Shown piece after piece: positions 41,958 to 53,870 of a stretch of 64,000 nt of DNA. Numbering within the stretch: position 1 is the first letter of the stretch; the number at the start of each line of letters is the position of its first letter. This stretch comes from Paragorgia papillata (Eukaryota > Cnidaria > Anthozoa > Scleralcyonacea > Coralliidae), in assembly GCA_035771165.1 (NCBI GenBank), contig JAWNZC010000368.1, positions 2,224,501 through 2,288,500 on the forward strand, read 5' to 3'. A program made the translations under genes and the position numbers. A model generated the notes under the pieces. That model made no database searches. It was not told the origin of the DNA and saw only the letters and a program-made list of their open reading frames with translations.

Positions 41958-44702
41958 CCAGAGGAGGCCGGACAAGTGTCATGTGATTGTCACGTGATAC
42001 TGTCGAGTGTCGACCAATGAAATGGCTTCATTTTCTCATCGTTTGATCGGCTGAAATTTTTGCATTGGACTTAGAATACCGAATATTACGCTATTGTCAT
42101 TCATTTTTTTCTTTAAAAAAGCAGCGATATCGTTTGATATATTGTTGGACTATCCATATCTGCAGGATTTTGCAAGGTAACTGTATTTTTCTACTTTGTT
42201 TTGATCGTTTATGTAGGTCGTGTCGCGCGAAGCGAAGACCCCACTTCCGGTTTGTCAACAATCTTCAAAGCAAAAAATCTCGAATTCCAACGGTTCGAAT
42301 TCTCTAATTTTAGCGAAATAAGTTGAAGAAATGTCTAATGTTTGATTCTATCCGGACGACCCCCGAGGACCTCTCAACCGTTTTCGAGATATTCGCCGTT
42401 GAACCAACCATATTTTGGCTTTTTCTAAGATGGCGCCTAATAAATTTAAGAGAGCCTTTCGCCAACTAAAGCTTGTTTTTTCTCAAGAATTTTGGAAGTT
42501 TCCTAATATTTCGAGCTTTATTCTTTAGAGTACAGTAAGTGTAGAATGAGTGGTGGACAATTATTAAAGAGTAAAATTTGGTATTTGTCTGTTTTTATGG
42601 TCCAAAACGCTTGACCTCGCTGTATAAAAACACTATTCAGGTGCATATCAGGCCTACATACATGCTGTAAATATTAATATTACAGAATGTACTGAACTTT
42701 CTTAAAGATCTGTTATATACGTATACAGGCCTGATATGTATAGCTGTTTTTTTATATATTAAATAACATTGTGTTCCATGACAGCAGTATGATTATTAAA
42801 ATTGATGTGTGGATTATTTGTAGTTTATTGTTGGTCATTGTTATTGTGAATAATATATTGTAGTTGTAGTATTTTTTATTTTTTGTTAATTTGTTATAAT
42901 TTGTTGTTGTTCATATTGTTTCTCAGTTACAAATATTTATTATCCCTTTTGCCCCAGTTGTCCATTTCAACTGATGTAGGAAGCAAGCTGATGGGGTGGG
43001 GGAAGTGTACACTTTCAAAAGTACCTTGTTTCAGAGCAGAGCTTCAAAACGACCCTTGAGGCACATGTCGTCTGATAAAGGGCTTTTTGTTGCAAAAGGA
43101 CTTTAACCAAGTGTGTGTGTGTGTAGGGGGGGGGGGGGGGGGCATGTGCCCTTGTGTCCACCCGTTGGTTTCTACACCCACGAAGTGAATACAATAGTTA
43201 GGCATTGGCTGTACAGTCAACTTTTAAGACATGAAAGGGTTAATAATTCCATCGCACTTCCTATTTTTTTACAGGAAGTGAAGAGATACAGTACAAATGT
43301 CAGTGTTGGAATAACTTACTTTGGCAGTGTTCAGACTGAGTTGCCTGTGCCCAATGCCCGGGCACAAGCACCAATCTGAACAGGATTTTTATGATGATAA
43401 ATTGATGGATTCTCTTTTGCCAAATAACATTCAAATATGTAGTTTGAAGTTTTGCATGTTGTCAGTTGTATAATTACATAACAATGCATAATTGTGGACA
43501 TAACTAATAAAATTTTAACACAGAGGTATTATCTCACATAGTATTATACAATTCAAATGCTGTGTCTCGAAGCCTAAATAAATGCCTAGATATTATTCAT
43601 CCCTTTGCCTTTGAGTGCTACTGCATGTACATACTGATAAACAGTGAACTCTGTCTAAGACAGACACCCTTGGGCTGAACTTTGTCTGCCTTATAGTTCA
43701 TTTATTGGACTTTGTCTGTCTTTTAGTTTGATTACCCATTCACATCATTGTCTACCTTAATTAACTTTTCTGATGCCCTCGCTAAAGTTGATGTTTTCTT
43801 GGCAGGGGAGGGGGGTGGGGGGGTGGTTGACTGCAAAAATGTGGACCAATGTTAAAATGTTAACAATGCCCCTGATTGAATACTTGTATCAGTGTCAGTA
43901 CAGTAGTGCTTTCGAAGCAACCAAGATCAATATTGAGCAACATTTTAATTCTATTCAAGTTCCTTATGTACATATATATTTAGGATACAGGAAATACACT
44001 TTATTTGTTAAAATAGAATATTTGAACATTTGACCAGTTATACCAAGTTTATCAATAGATTCTGGAGGCAATTAAATAAATTATCTCGATTTCGGATTTT
44101 GAATTCACCTTAATACAAAGAAAAATACAAGATAGTTATTGAATAAAAAATTTTAGGGTAGCTTTATTCACAATTTTATAAAATTTGGGATACAAGTAAG
44201 TTAAGTATGAAGGAAGAGGGAAATCATAAACCACTAAACAACAAATAATGTTGATTTCTCATATCTCACCTCACGCTTTTCTCCAGTTGTAACGAATCAC
44301 ACGTTGCACCGCACAACCAAATCCTTCTTTGTTGTAAATATCTAATTCATTTCTGATTTGTTCCATTATTTGTAATATAAAATGCGTCGAATCCGAAGGA
44401 TTGAGTAGTCCTTGAAAACTATCTTGAATGCCCATCCGCCATTGTCAAGAATATACGCCAAATAAAGCACAATCTGATCATATTAATTGTCTATGATCGT
44501 CACGAATTGTTCTCGTATTTTCCTGACCATCAGATTTATCAATTCTGGATCAACTGTGACGAGTTTTCAAAAGGTTTCGCGCATCTAGTCCACCTGGCAG
44601 AGTTCATTCCTCGTCGGCGGTCAGATGCAAATGAATCAATAATTTAATCAATTTTAGTGTTAGGACCATGATGCTTTGCGGCACTTGTCCAACCTCCTTT
44701 GG
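41958..44702. mobile_element. 2.7-kb TIR element splitting a microsatellite
   Basis: The left end CCAGAGGAGGCCGGACAAGT is the inverse of the right end ACTTGTCCAACCTCCTTTGG (about 23 bp, few mismatches). TCATAGT flanks both sides, though the array itself supplies that sequence. No transposase recognised. One - strand frame near 44460-44293 reads MGIQDSFQGLLNPSDSTHFI then MEQIRNELDIYNKEGFG and is followed by a donor-like GTGAGA; its function is unknown. A run of about 19 G lies at 43125-43142. Confidence 0.75.
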
Positions 44703-45614
44703 TCATAGTCATTATAGTTATAGTCGCCATAGTCATTATAGCCATAGTCGTTATAGTCATAGTCATTATAGCCATAGTCGTTATAGTCAGTCATTATAGT
44801 CATAGTCAATATAGTCATTATATCATAGTCATTATAGTCATAGTCATTATAGTCATAGTCATTATAGTCATAGTCATTATAGTCATAGTCATTATAGTCA
44901 TAGTCGTTATAGTCATAGTCATTATAGTCATAGTCATAGTCATAGTCAATATAGTCATAGTCAATATAGTCATAGTCATTATAGTCATAGTCATTATAGT
45001 CATAGTCATTATAGTCATAGTCATTATAGTCATAGTCATTATAGTCATAGTCATTATAGTCATAGTCATTATAGTCATAGTCAATATAGTCATAGTCATT
45101 ATAGTCATAGTTATTATAGTCATAGTCATTATAGTCATAGTCATTACAGCCATAGTCATTATAGTCATAGTCATTATATCATAGTCATTATAGTCATAGT
45201 CATTATAGTCATAGTCATTATAGTCATAGTCAATATAGTCATAGTCATTATAGTCATAGTTATTATAGTCATAGTCATTATAGTCATAGTCATTACAGCC
45301 ATAGTCATTATAGTCATAGTCATTATAGTCATAGTCATTATAGTCATAGTCGTTATAGTCATAGTCATTATAGTCATAGTCATTATAGTCATAGTCGTTA
45401 TAGTCATAGTCATTATATATATAGTCATAGTCATAGTCATTATAGTCATAGTCAATATAGCCATAGTCATAGTCATAGTCATTATAGCCATAGTCATTAT
45501 AGTCATAGTCGTTATAGTCATAGTCATTATAGTCATAGTCATTATAGTCATAGTCGTTATAGTCTGTAGTCATAGTCATTATAGTCATAGTCAATATAGT
45601 CATAGTCATTATAA
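44703..45614. repeat. (TAGTCATAGTCATTA)n array, right part, about 900 bp
   Basis: About 60 units of 15 bp with GTT, CAA and GCC variants. A segment near 44950-45180 appears again at 45190-45320 with the same variant order (CAATATAG, TTATTATAG, CATTACAGCC), so blocks were duplicated. Frames reading VIVIVI or DYNDYDYN are artefacts. Confidence 0.9.
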
Positions 45615-45673
45615 AAGTAACGTGCTGCGTAGGCAGTGTTGAAACAACAATCGAAATATAGTAAGGTTAGTAT

Positions 45674-45841
45674 AGGTAATAGCATGGTTTCGAGTGCAAT
45701 TTGGAAAAAAACATGCACGAGTGAGTTTTTCAAATACTGTCAAAATAGCACGAGTCCGAAGGACGAGTGCTATTTGAAGTATTTGAAAAACTCACGAGTG
45801 CATGTTTTTCCAAATTCACGAGAAACCATGCTATTACTTAT
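45674..45841. repeat. fold-back hairpin (partner of 29236-29405)
   Basis: GGTAATAGCATGGTTTCGAG and CGAGAAACCATGCTATTAC are the outer arms. GAGTGAGTTTTTCAAATACT pairs with AGTATTTGAAAAACTCACGA. It abuts the TIR element at 45843. Confidence 0.8.
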
Positions 45842-45842
45842 T

Positions 45843-46322
45843 AATAATATACATGAAAAAATGTTCAAAACAACTGTACTAACATTTTAACGTATGTGTT
45901 TGTTTCGCCGTCCACTCCTCGCATATTTATTTGTTAAAAAACGCTTCGCTTCCTTTACTACTTGAAAACGTTTACTCAAGGCATAAAGAAGCCTCTGGTC
46001 TTCTTGTAGGTACTTCACTTGGCAATATTAAAGCATAACTAGCTTCAAATTTGAACAAATTATCCCCAAAACCGCCGAATCTTGGCCGCCATCTTTGTTT
46101 GTTTTGTGTCGGGAAAAATCCGCTGTACAATCAATTTGATTGGTTCTTAGTGATAACAGATTTTTGCACTGTGATTACAGATTTTTGCACTGTGATAACA
46201 GATTTTTGCACTGTGATAACAGATTTTTGCACTGTGATAACACAATTCTGCACTGTTGTTTGGGATTAACTGCACTGGAATCAGCCAATCACAGTCGAGA
46301 TATTTTTTCATGTATATTATTA
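45843..46322. mobile_element. TAATAATATACATG-TIR element, copy 2
   Basis: Ends TAATAATATACATGAAAAAA and ATTTTTTCATGTATATTATT. It contains a 21-bp tandem repeat at 46151-46254. Confidence 0.75.
46151..46254. repeat. 21-bp tandem repeat, about 5 copies
   Basis: The unit GATAACAGATTTTTGCACTG plus T is repeated, with variants at both ends. Confidence 0.85.
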
Positions 46323-46697
46323 GATTAGATATACTGCCGAAACAGAGAACGTACATGTAGGAGTCTAACGTTTCGAGCGAAGGCCCTTCGTCAGAGGGAA
46401 ACAAACAACGAGCTTATATAAGAAAGATAATCATGTGATCAAAAATTAGCCAATCAGATAAAAATAACAATAACAAATTAATAATGAGATTCGAAAAATT
46501 AGCCAATCAGAGCAAAATAACGATAACAAATCAATAATGAGATGCGAAAGACATTTGCTATTCTCCCCGTCGACGAGCAAAAAAGGAGGGGGTGTAAAAA
46601 GGATGAGCGAGAGTAAAAAATAGGTAAATTAAGTGAAAACACTGTCTATATGTCCGCCCTTGCTAAACAAAAGCAGCGTCTTCAGAAGTGTTAAACG
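46323..46697 (-). repeat. Penelope-like element, 3' terminal region (left part)
   Basis: 46440-46697 matches the 3' region of the remnant at 12422-12680 (AATTAGCCAATCAGA runs, GAAGTGTTAAA). It continues at 47508, where the match resumes. Confidence 0.7.
46363..46396 (-). ncRNA. hammerhead-ribozyme-like motif of a Penelope-like element
   Basis: The - strand reads CTGACGAAGGGCCTTCGCTC then GAAACGTTAGAC. It has the hammerhead core order CUGANGA, a stem II (GGGC/GCUC) with a 4-nt loop, then GAAA. Penelope-like elements are known to carry minimal hammerhead motifs of this form in their terminal repeats. Stem III and the cleavage site are not verified here. Confidence 0.55.
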
Positions 46698-47507
46698 CTG
46701 CCATTTGATACTGGGGTGGAAATAACGGAAATCCATTCGGCTGAATGTTGGGATTAAAACTGATGGGCTGATGCCATTCTTCGAGGCTTTGTTGTTGGGC
46801 AAGAGGACCATTTACTGCAGTCGAACTCGAAGCTGGGCTATTCGCGAGGGTGTCTTTCCGGCGCCATTGTTTCAATGTTTACATTTTGAATTCGCCGGGA
46901 TGTGCACCAGCTCTTAAACACATTCATCCACTGTTTTGTCGAACGAGAGGTGTTATTATTTACAGCTAAAGACCGTAGTTCTTCTATATCTTCAGTGCCA
47001 AGTTCTGGAAATCTAGATACATCTACTTCTCTGTTTTGAAAAGCTTCATTTGTTGTTGTTTCTTGCGCATTTGTACTGCTTTCATTGCACTCGAGAGGAT
47101 GCAAAACGTCGCCGTTCAAAGGAAAATATTCTTCTGTACTATCAAATGAGGGATTATGTTCTTCAAACAAATTTGCAGCTTCCAAGAGCTCATTGTCATC
47201 GTCAAGAAATTGTAAGCAATTTAACTCACCATTTTGGACTAAATTTAAGTGGGGCATTTAAAATTTTTTAAAAACTTAAATTTTGTGCCTTTTTCCTCTT
47301 TAATTTGATTGGTTAGTTTTACTAAGATATTAAACCTGATTGGTTGTCTTGGTGCAGAGCTTCAATCTGATTGGCTCAAAAATGATGCGATTACAGCTGA
47401 AGATGATGCGATTAAAGCTCAAAATAGTGCGATTTGGGAATTAATCGCACTATTTTCAGCCAATCAAATTGCATGAAACACCATTGATTTCAAAATCAAT
47501 ATAATAA
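46698..47507 (-). mobile_element. internally deleted Crypton-like insertion, about 810 bp
   Basis: This block is absent from the same Penelope-like sequence at 12670-12680, where GAAGTGTTAAA runs straight on to AAAGGAAAAACG. It carries the frames at 46698-46875 and 46838-47257. No terminal inverted repeats are visible, as expected of Crypton elements. The upstream 47260-47500 repeats GATTGGTT/GATTGGCT and GATGATGCGATTA motifs. Confidence 0.6.
46838..47257 (-). pseudogene. Crypton-type tyrosine recombinase, N-terminal part
   Basis: A 139-residue frame: MPHLNLVQNGELNCLQFLDD, an acidic middle, then VNNNTSRSTKQWMNVFKSWC then TSRRIQNVNIETMAPE. The segment NTSRSTKQWMNVFKSWC resembles the N-terminal core-binding region of Crypton/DUF3504 proteins. 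The frame then breaks. A second frame (46875 down to about 46690) continues with a proline-rich NPNIQPNGFPLFPPQ that looks like the family's C-terminal tail. The catalytic recombinase domain between them is missing. Family assignment is from pattern memory. Confidence 0.5.
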
Positions 47508-47640
47508 ATAAAAGAAAAACGTTCGTAGAGTCCATGAGGGGATGAATGGTACCAATTTTGAAAATGAGACACTTTTCCTGTCTTTTGCGGCTATGAATCT
47601 GATGGGCTCAATGGTACATTGCTGTATAATTTTATTAAAG
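47508..47640 (-). repeat. Penelope-like element, 3' region (right part)
   Basis: AAAAACGTTCGTAGAGTCC through CTGTCTTTTGCGGCT matches 12688-12745. No coding part follows, so the copy is 5'-truncated. Confidence 0.65.
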
Positions 47641-49235
47641 CTTTAGATTTTTCAAAACATATTAAGCACTTGAAATTGCATATTTGCATTGACATTTTTT
47701 GCCACAGCATTAGAGCAAGAGGCATGATTATTTAATATTTGTATATTAATTGTGTGTATATCCTGTCAAACCCTTGCCATATCCTGTCAAGCGATAAGTT
47801 ATAGTAACTTGTAGTTTTCAATTTTATAATTAAAACATATAGAAGAAATGTGTAAATACTCTGTCTATTGTAATTAATATTAAATTTTTGGACTTTCCAG
47901 CCTCCTTCGCAGGCAACTCTGTGGGCTCTTATGGTGAAGAGGTGAGAAAAATTTGGGTGGAGTGGGCAAACTCGGGTGGAGTGGGCAAACTTGGGTGGAG
48001 TGGGCAAGGGGGGTGTCACATTGGCCACAGACTGCACGGAATTGCCTGCGGAGTAGGCTAAAGGTTTTTGTCTCATTTCAGGCAGCACTTCACTTGCGAT
48101 AGTAACTTCTAGTATTATTGATAATTGAACACTTTCTCCTGAGAGTTTAGTTTTCGAAAGAGTGTTTTGAACAGTATGTTCGATAACAAGAATTCATGTA
48201 GACTCTAGTGATGTCATTAGCTGCGGAATAATATATGTATCCAACCCATTGAACTCTAAAGTAAACTAGAACGCTAACTCCATAAGACAGGCCCTATGAT
48301 TGGGTGAAGCCAAACTTCCGGCCACTGGAGATAGCCATGAACGTCCACAGAGCGTATGTATAGTGCACAATGAAAAACTGAAAACTCGCTGCAAAAAATA
48401 ACCAGAAAATTTACAATATTTTAGACCTAAAGTTTCTTATAGATGATAACGAAGAAACTAGTACGTATTGGGCTTATCGGCCTTGTACCTGAACAATTTC
48501 TACCCACGGAAATGGATTGAACGACGAAATATCTGCCGAACAAAAGCAAAATTCGATTCCGAAATTCGTACGGAAAATGCAGGTTTTTCTTATTTTTCTT
48601 TGTTATCTCAAACGTTTGAAGGTTGTCATGCCAAGAATTAGTAATAAGATAATGCTGAATTATAGCTTTATTCACGTTTCAGTTGTGGAAATGCTAAATC
48701 TGACATTTTTCGATACGAAGAGTAACTCCAGAGCTATAATAACACCAGTAAAGTGCATTTTGTTGGGTTTTTCCTGCTGAAAATTGAGAAATTTAAAACT
48801 CAACTGTTTTTATAAACAAACTCTTCATTTTAAACCTGGGATTCTTATGTGTTTTCTTTATATTTGTCCAAACCCTGGCAATTTTGGTTGCGTATTGTTG
48901 ACTTTCATTTGAGAGCTTATACAGTATGTTCCGTAATTCAACGATGAATATCTCGAAAACGGTTGCGGGGGCGAGGCTGATTTTTCAAACGTTAAACAAA
49001 CATACTTTTCTTTAATTATTCGCCCTGAAACTTTCACAATAGAAAGAACTAATCTCAAGCTTTACTTTAATGTTATTTTGTGCAATTTAAAATTTTTGTT
49101 GACTAGGCACGTTAAGTCTTTTTGTCTTTGACTTGTCCATATATGGTATTATTTAATTCAATACACTATTAACTAATTTGAATATCGAAACATTCAAACT
49201 CTGGGCCTCCTGTGTTGCTTGGGCATTTCCCTTAA
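47641..49235. other. no recognisable gene; small tandem repeat
   Basis: Three copies of a 20-bp GGGTGGAGTGGGCAAACT unit lie at 47956-48008. ATCTCGAAAACGGTTG near 48952 echoes CAACCGTTTTCGAGAT near 42377. No coding signal. Confidence 0.4.
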
Positions 49236-49940
49236 AACTCGCATTATCCTTGTATACGAATTACGAAGTTCACTGATTGGAATAGCTTCTTTCGTTGATT
49301 ATATCATTTTTGGACGTTATTGGAACTATTTCTCTAAAAACTTGGTGTTAAAGGTAAGCTATACAAAATATATTATCAGTGTAATTTATAAAGGAGGATC
49401 GATATTATAACGATGGAAGATACAGGGTTCCTGAAAATAGAGTCTTTACCTATTTATGCGTGGTACGTATAACATAATATCACTTGAACAACATCTCATA
49501 TATGCAAGTGCTATCGCTTAGGAAGCACATATCACTATGAATTTGCAATTTTTGCTTCCCATCCGAGCTTCAGTAGCTCAATGGTTACAGTAGTTCGATA
49601 GTTAGAGTGTCTAACTGGCCATTAGAAGGTTTCAGGTTCGATCGATCCCTGTCTAGGATTCAGAAATATTTTCTGAGTATTAAAGCTTGATGAAGGTCTA
49701 CCAAACGTCTGTTACATTACACCAAGCTCCCAAACGTACCCGTACGCTACATGTACCTATACGTACAACTCATAATATTACTTTACGCTACCACTTATAG
49801 GAAGCACATATATGACTGAATTTGAAACCTTGGCTCAATGGTCAGAGCGTCTAACTATAGTCATTAGAAGGCTACAGGTTTGATCTCTGTCTGGGGCTCG
49901 GAAACATTTTCTGAGTATTTGAGTTTGATGAACCTAAAAC
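49236..49940 (+). repeat. composite tRNA-like repeat, copy 3
   Basis: The leader (GAATTACGAAGTTCACTG, TTTTTGGACGTTATTGGAA) is followed by cores at 49567-49660 and 49831-49897. The first core carries a small internal duplication (ATGGTTACAGTAGTTCGATA). The linker GTCTACCAAACGTCTGTTAC lies between them. Confidence 0.65.
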
Positions 49941-51180
49941 TGTTTATATTATAAGGCGTGTAAACATCTTGGAAAGTATTATAGAAACGTTTTCTGCATT
50001 TCTTTGACAACTGGTGTTGTTTGTAACAGAATTTTCGAACATGTAAAACACATTGATCTTCGCTCAGTTGGAGTGCAGAATTTCACTATTGATGTTAATC
50101 TTCCCTCTTTTTGCCCACTGGGACTTGCAGTTGGACATGCTGCTTCGTCTGCAGGGACGTATATGTATTGCATAGGGGTTTTTGTGCAGTTATTCTCTGT
50201 ATCGAATATACTGTATATAGTAAAGTCTGTTTTCGTTGTTATTTATACGTGGCAAGTGATCTCAGCGGGGAATATATTAATCTAGCTGCGTGTTGGACAA
50301 GCATCGCTACCTTTGGATTGGGAAAGACATTTTTTGCCTCAATGTAGCGACATGTCATCAGATCCTGCACTTCAATCACATTTGTTTACTAGTAATACAT
50401 ATACTATGGATCAAGAAATGCTTCAAACCACACTTTAAATTGCTTTCTACGAAGTGGTTGAAACTTAAAGCAATTATTTGTGTCGATGGGCATTCACGCG
50501 ATGATAAATATTCTACATTGAATTAGGTATTCTATTATTATATGTGAAGAGCTATATAGGCATTGTGGAGTAGGTTTAGAAAAGGTTAAACCCCAAAATA
50601 ATTCGAAAAGTTTTGAAAGAAAAGGCAGAGAATAAGAAATTGGGTTTGTGCAGAAAAGAATGGGGTGTTTAGAAGAGGCAAGTGTCACAGGAAATTTCCT
50701 CCCCTTCCTCGGAAATTTGTTTCCCTTCAAGAACACACTTTACTTTATATTTATATTTATTTACTTTTACGCTCAGAAACTGAGAAACCATTTGTGAAAG
50801 CAAGCTTCTAACGTTTTCTTTCAGTATTTAGAAATTAACTTGAAATTAAATAAAAAGTGCAGCTTATTTTCGGGAGGGAAGCAAATTAAGTCATTAAAAC
50901 TTTGGTATGCTCAATAAGCACTCCATGAGTGGCGGCCGTTCTGTGTCGGGGTATACAGACACGAGGCGAAGCCGAGTGCCTGTATCCCGATACAGAACGG
51001 ACACGAATTCTGTAAATTACTTCTAAAACGATCTATTTGGTAAGTTCATTGGCGTAGTAATTTTTCTAAAAAAACGTTGTATAAGTCGAGAAAATCAAAG
51101 CTAAAGTTTATGTAAATCAAGAGGAATCTATATCACATACATAGACCCTCATTGAACATAGATTTTCTTTCTGATTTCCT
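49941..51180. other. no recognised gene; one hairpin
   Basis: A 93-codon frame near 50004-50285 (FEHVKHIDLRSVGVQNFTID) follows an acceptor-like GTTTGTAACAG but matches no family I know. A hairpin at about 50938-51000 pairs GTTCTGTGTCGGGGTATACA with TGTATCCCGATACAGAAC. Confidence 0.4.
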
Positions 51181-51201
51181 TACGAATTATTAATGAGTTT
51201 T

Positions 51202-51277
51202 ATATAGGTATAGGTACAGGTATAAAGCTATATATATATATATATATATACCTTTATACCTGTACCTATACCTATAT
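51202..51277. repeat. perfect 26-bp hairpin with (TA)n loop
   Basis: ATATAGGTATAGGTACAGGT then ATAAAG is separated by a TA run from its exact complement. Confidence 0.85.
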
Positions 51278-51810
51278 ATTATACCTATATTAGTCTAGAT
51301 AAGGTTATTTATATACTTATTAATAATTTTTATTTCTGTTAGTAAATAGTTTAGTTCAGTTAATTATAAATATTAATTTATTTACCTTTTATTGGTTTAT
51401 CAAAGTTTTTTCTTCGGAACTCAAATATTTCAGTTAGCATGTGGAACATTATTAATGGCCTTCCTAAAAGGGTACTTGGTGACAAAACTAAATCATATAA
51501 AAATTTATGATTTTATGTTTTTATGTTTTTGACTGAAAGCAGCTCTAGTGCAACTATTAGTATTCCTGGTCTCAAGGCTGTGTCATCAAATGTAGTATCC
51601 TGTCAGCCTCTTGGTGGAGTAAGACGTTCTAAATGAACGTTTCCTGGACGAAAATTATTTTTTAACTATCTTTAGTGTATATGAATGCCTATCTATCTTT
51701 AAAGGCAAATTTGGAGTGCTGGGCTGTATTTGTTTAGTAAGTAAGTCCTGCAAAATACTCCTACGTTAAAAAGTTTGTCACAGAAGTAGTTGTCCAGACT
51801 GTACGAAAGA
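51278..51810. other. no recognisable feature
   Basis: AT-rich sequence leading into the LINE remnant. Confidence 0.3.
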
Positions 51811-52380
51811 TGGCGGATGTCGAAGGACGTAATAGCCGAAGCCGTTCAGACTCGCAAAGAGCTTCAAAGCTACTTCAAGTCTGAAGCATTTGAAGGCTTG
51901 ATTAATAAATCAATTACAAAATAATTTGAACGTTTTCTTGCATCCAAAGCATCCAAGGATATGTTATTCATTTCCTTCATTCTACTGTCGTGAAGGAAAT
52001 CGAGACAGTCGTGCAACTTCTGAAGGAGAAAATATCCGATTTAGTCCAATTAAACAAAGTCAAGATACACGCCAATGAAAATGAGCAGTATTCTAGGCGT
52101 TGTAACGTACGAATCTACGGCGTTCCTGAGAAGAAGGAAGAAAATTGTTATAACGTCGTCATCGAGTTTTTCAAAGACAAATTGAAATGCGACGTTGCTC
52201 TACATGAAATTGATAGAACGCATCGTGTTGGCAGGGTAAGGGGAGGATTATCACCAAGAGCTATTATTGTGAAGTTTCAATCATCGATGTGGCCCGGAAA
52301 GACCTATCAGACTTTTCTGTATGGACAACGGATGGTAGGCCTAAACATTTAGTGAAACTGGCAAATAAAAAATTGTTAGA
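51811..52380 (+). pseudogene. LINE ORF1-like protein remnant
   Basis: ATG at 51811 opens MADVEGRNSRSRSDSQRASK, soon broken. From 51990 a frame reads KEIETVVQLLKEKISDL, then NEQYSRRCNVRIYGVPEKKE, ENCYNVVIEFFKDKL, CDVALHEIDRTHRVGRVRG and RAIIVKFQS. The coiled-coil start followed by NEQYSRR.NVRI.GiPE and hRvGr.....R.iivKF is the RNA-recognition domain of L1-type ORF1 proteins. Such proteins bind the element RNA. The frame is disrupted near the C-terminus. Confidence 0.75.
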
Positions 52381-52569
52381 ATTAAAACTAAGGAGGACAT
52401 TCAACGAATAACGTGAAGTGTGTTTTATTTGCCTGCATTCCAAATGTGCTTTCTTGTATAACATGTTTTGTATTTAATTCTTTGAAAGCTATCGGGATGT
52501 TTAATTGTCATATTTTCCATTTTGGTATAAGCTAGGCCTACATCTTATGGCCTTTCAGTGAATTTATTA

Positions 52570-53003
52570 GTGGATGTTTATTCTCTTTTATAGTGTTTAT
52601 ATACGTACTAATTTTACTTTCTGGAAATGTTGAAGTAAACCCCGACCCTTCTAGTAGCCTTACACTAAATATATAGGGCATAATAATGCTAGAAGTTTAA
52701 ATGTTGAAGATAAATTTGAAAAAATTACTTCTCTTGTTCTTTAACAACAACTCGATATTTTCGCTGTTTTTGAAACTGGTTAAATAACCGGGTTGCTAGT
52801 GATTCTTTAAGCATTCCGGGTTTTAGTCCAATGTTCCGATTGGACAGAACTCACAGAAGTGATGATAGAAGGGCCGGAGGTGTTGCGTTCTATATTTCAT
52901 CCACTTTCGTATGTAAAAGACGCAAGGATCTTGAGTGTAGAGATTTCGAATTCTTGTTTGTTGAAGATAAAATTAATTGTTTGACATTTATTTGCGGTGT
53001 AAT
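52570..53003 (+). pseudogene. LINE ORF2 start: 2A-like motif and endonuclease fragment
   Basis: A hydrophobic leader FSFIVFIYVLILL is followed by SGNVEVNPDPSSS (about 52617-52655). This resembles the 2A ribosome-skipping motif D(V/I)ExNPGP with a Gly-to-Asp change, so it is probably inactive. After a stop, endonuclease-like blocks follow: HNNARSLNVEDKFEKI, LDIFAVFET, VASDSLSIPGFSPMFRLDRT and RAGGVAFYISS. These match the apurinic-type endonuclease of CR1/L2-like LINEs. The reading ends at 53003 where the tRNA-like cluster begins. Confidence 0.7.
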
Positions 53004-53870
53004 GTAACAGACGTTTGGTTGACTCGTCAAGCTCAATTACTCAGAAAAGATTTCTGAGCTCTAGACTGCAACACGTTCTAGACGTTAGACTGTTAGACGT
53101 TCTAGCCATCGGATGGAGAGCTAAAGTTGCAAATTCATAGTCAGGGAGACATAGATGGTATATGAAATATAGTTAAAGTGATATGATAAGTTGTACGTAT
53201 ACATGTTGTGGATGTGGTACGTTTGCGAGCTTGGTGTAACGTAACATACGTTTCCTCAAGCTCAATTACTCAAAATATTTCTGAGCTCCAAACAGGTTGG
53301 AACCTGCAACTTTCTAATGACTGCATAGTTAGACGTTTGCGAGCTTGGTGTAACATAACATACGTTTGATTGACGTTCGTCAAGCTCAATCACTCACAAA
53401 ATATTTCTGAGCTCCACACAGGGATCGAACTTGTAACCTTCTAATAGCCGGTTAGACGTTCTAACCATTGAGCCACTGAGACTCTGATGCAAGCTAAGAT
53501 TACAAATTCACAGTCGTATGTGCTCCTAAGTGGTACCCGTAGCGTTTGCATATGAGATGTTAAAGTGATATGATAAGTTGTACGTATACATGTAGTTCAT
53601 GTGGTACGTTTGCGAGCTTGGTGTAATATAACAGACGTTTGGTTGACTCGTCAAGCTCAATTATACTCACAAAATATTTCTGAGATCCAGACAGGTTGGA
53701 ACCTGCAACTTTCTAATGACCGGTTAGACGTTCTAACAATTTCATGAGGCTCGGATAGTTGCAAATTTATAGTCAGGGAGGCATAGCTGCCATATGAGGT
53801 GTAGTTAAAGTGATTTCATGAAACTCGGATGGAGAGCTAAAGTTGCAAATTCGTAGTCAGGGAGGCATAG
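53004..53870 (-). repeat. tRNA-like unit cluster, - strand, four to five units
   Basis: Cores, reading on -, are at about 53057-53120, 53284-53345, 53410-53482 and 53684-53754. The clearest (53410-53482) reads CTCAGTGGCTCAATGGTTAG, then AACGTCTAACCGGCTATTAG and a B box GTTCGATCCC. Linkers repeat GTACGTTTGCGAGCTTGGTG and TTGACTCGTCAAGCTCAATT. Unit spacing varies between about 130 and 270 bp because of deletions. Confidence 0.7.

Noticed and set aside
44699..45609. 161- and 263-residue VIVIVI and DYNDYD frames
   Set aside because: Period-15 array read in all frames; no flanking exons.
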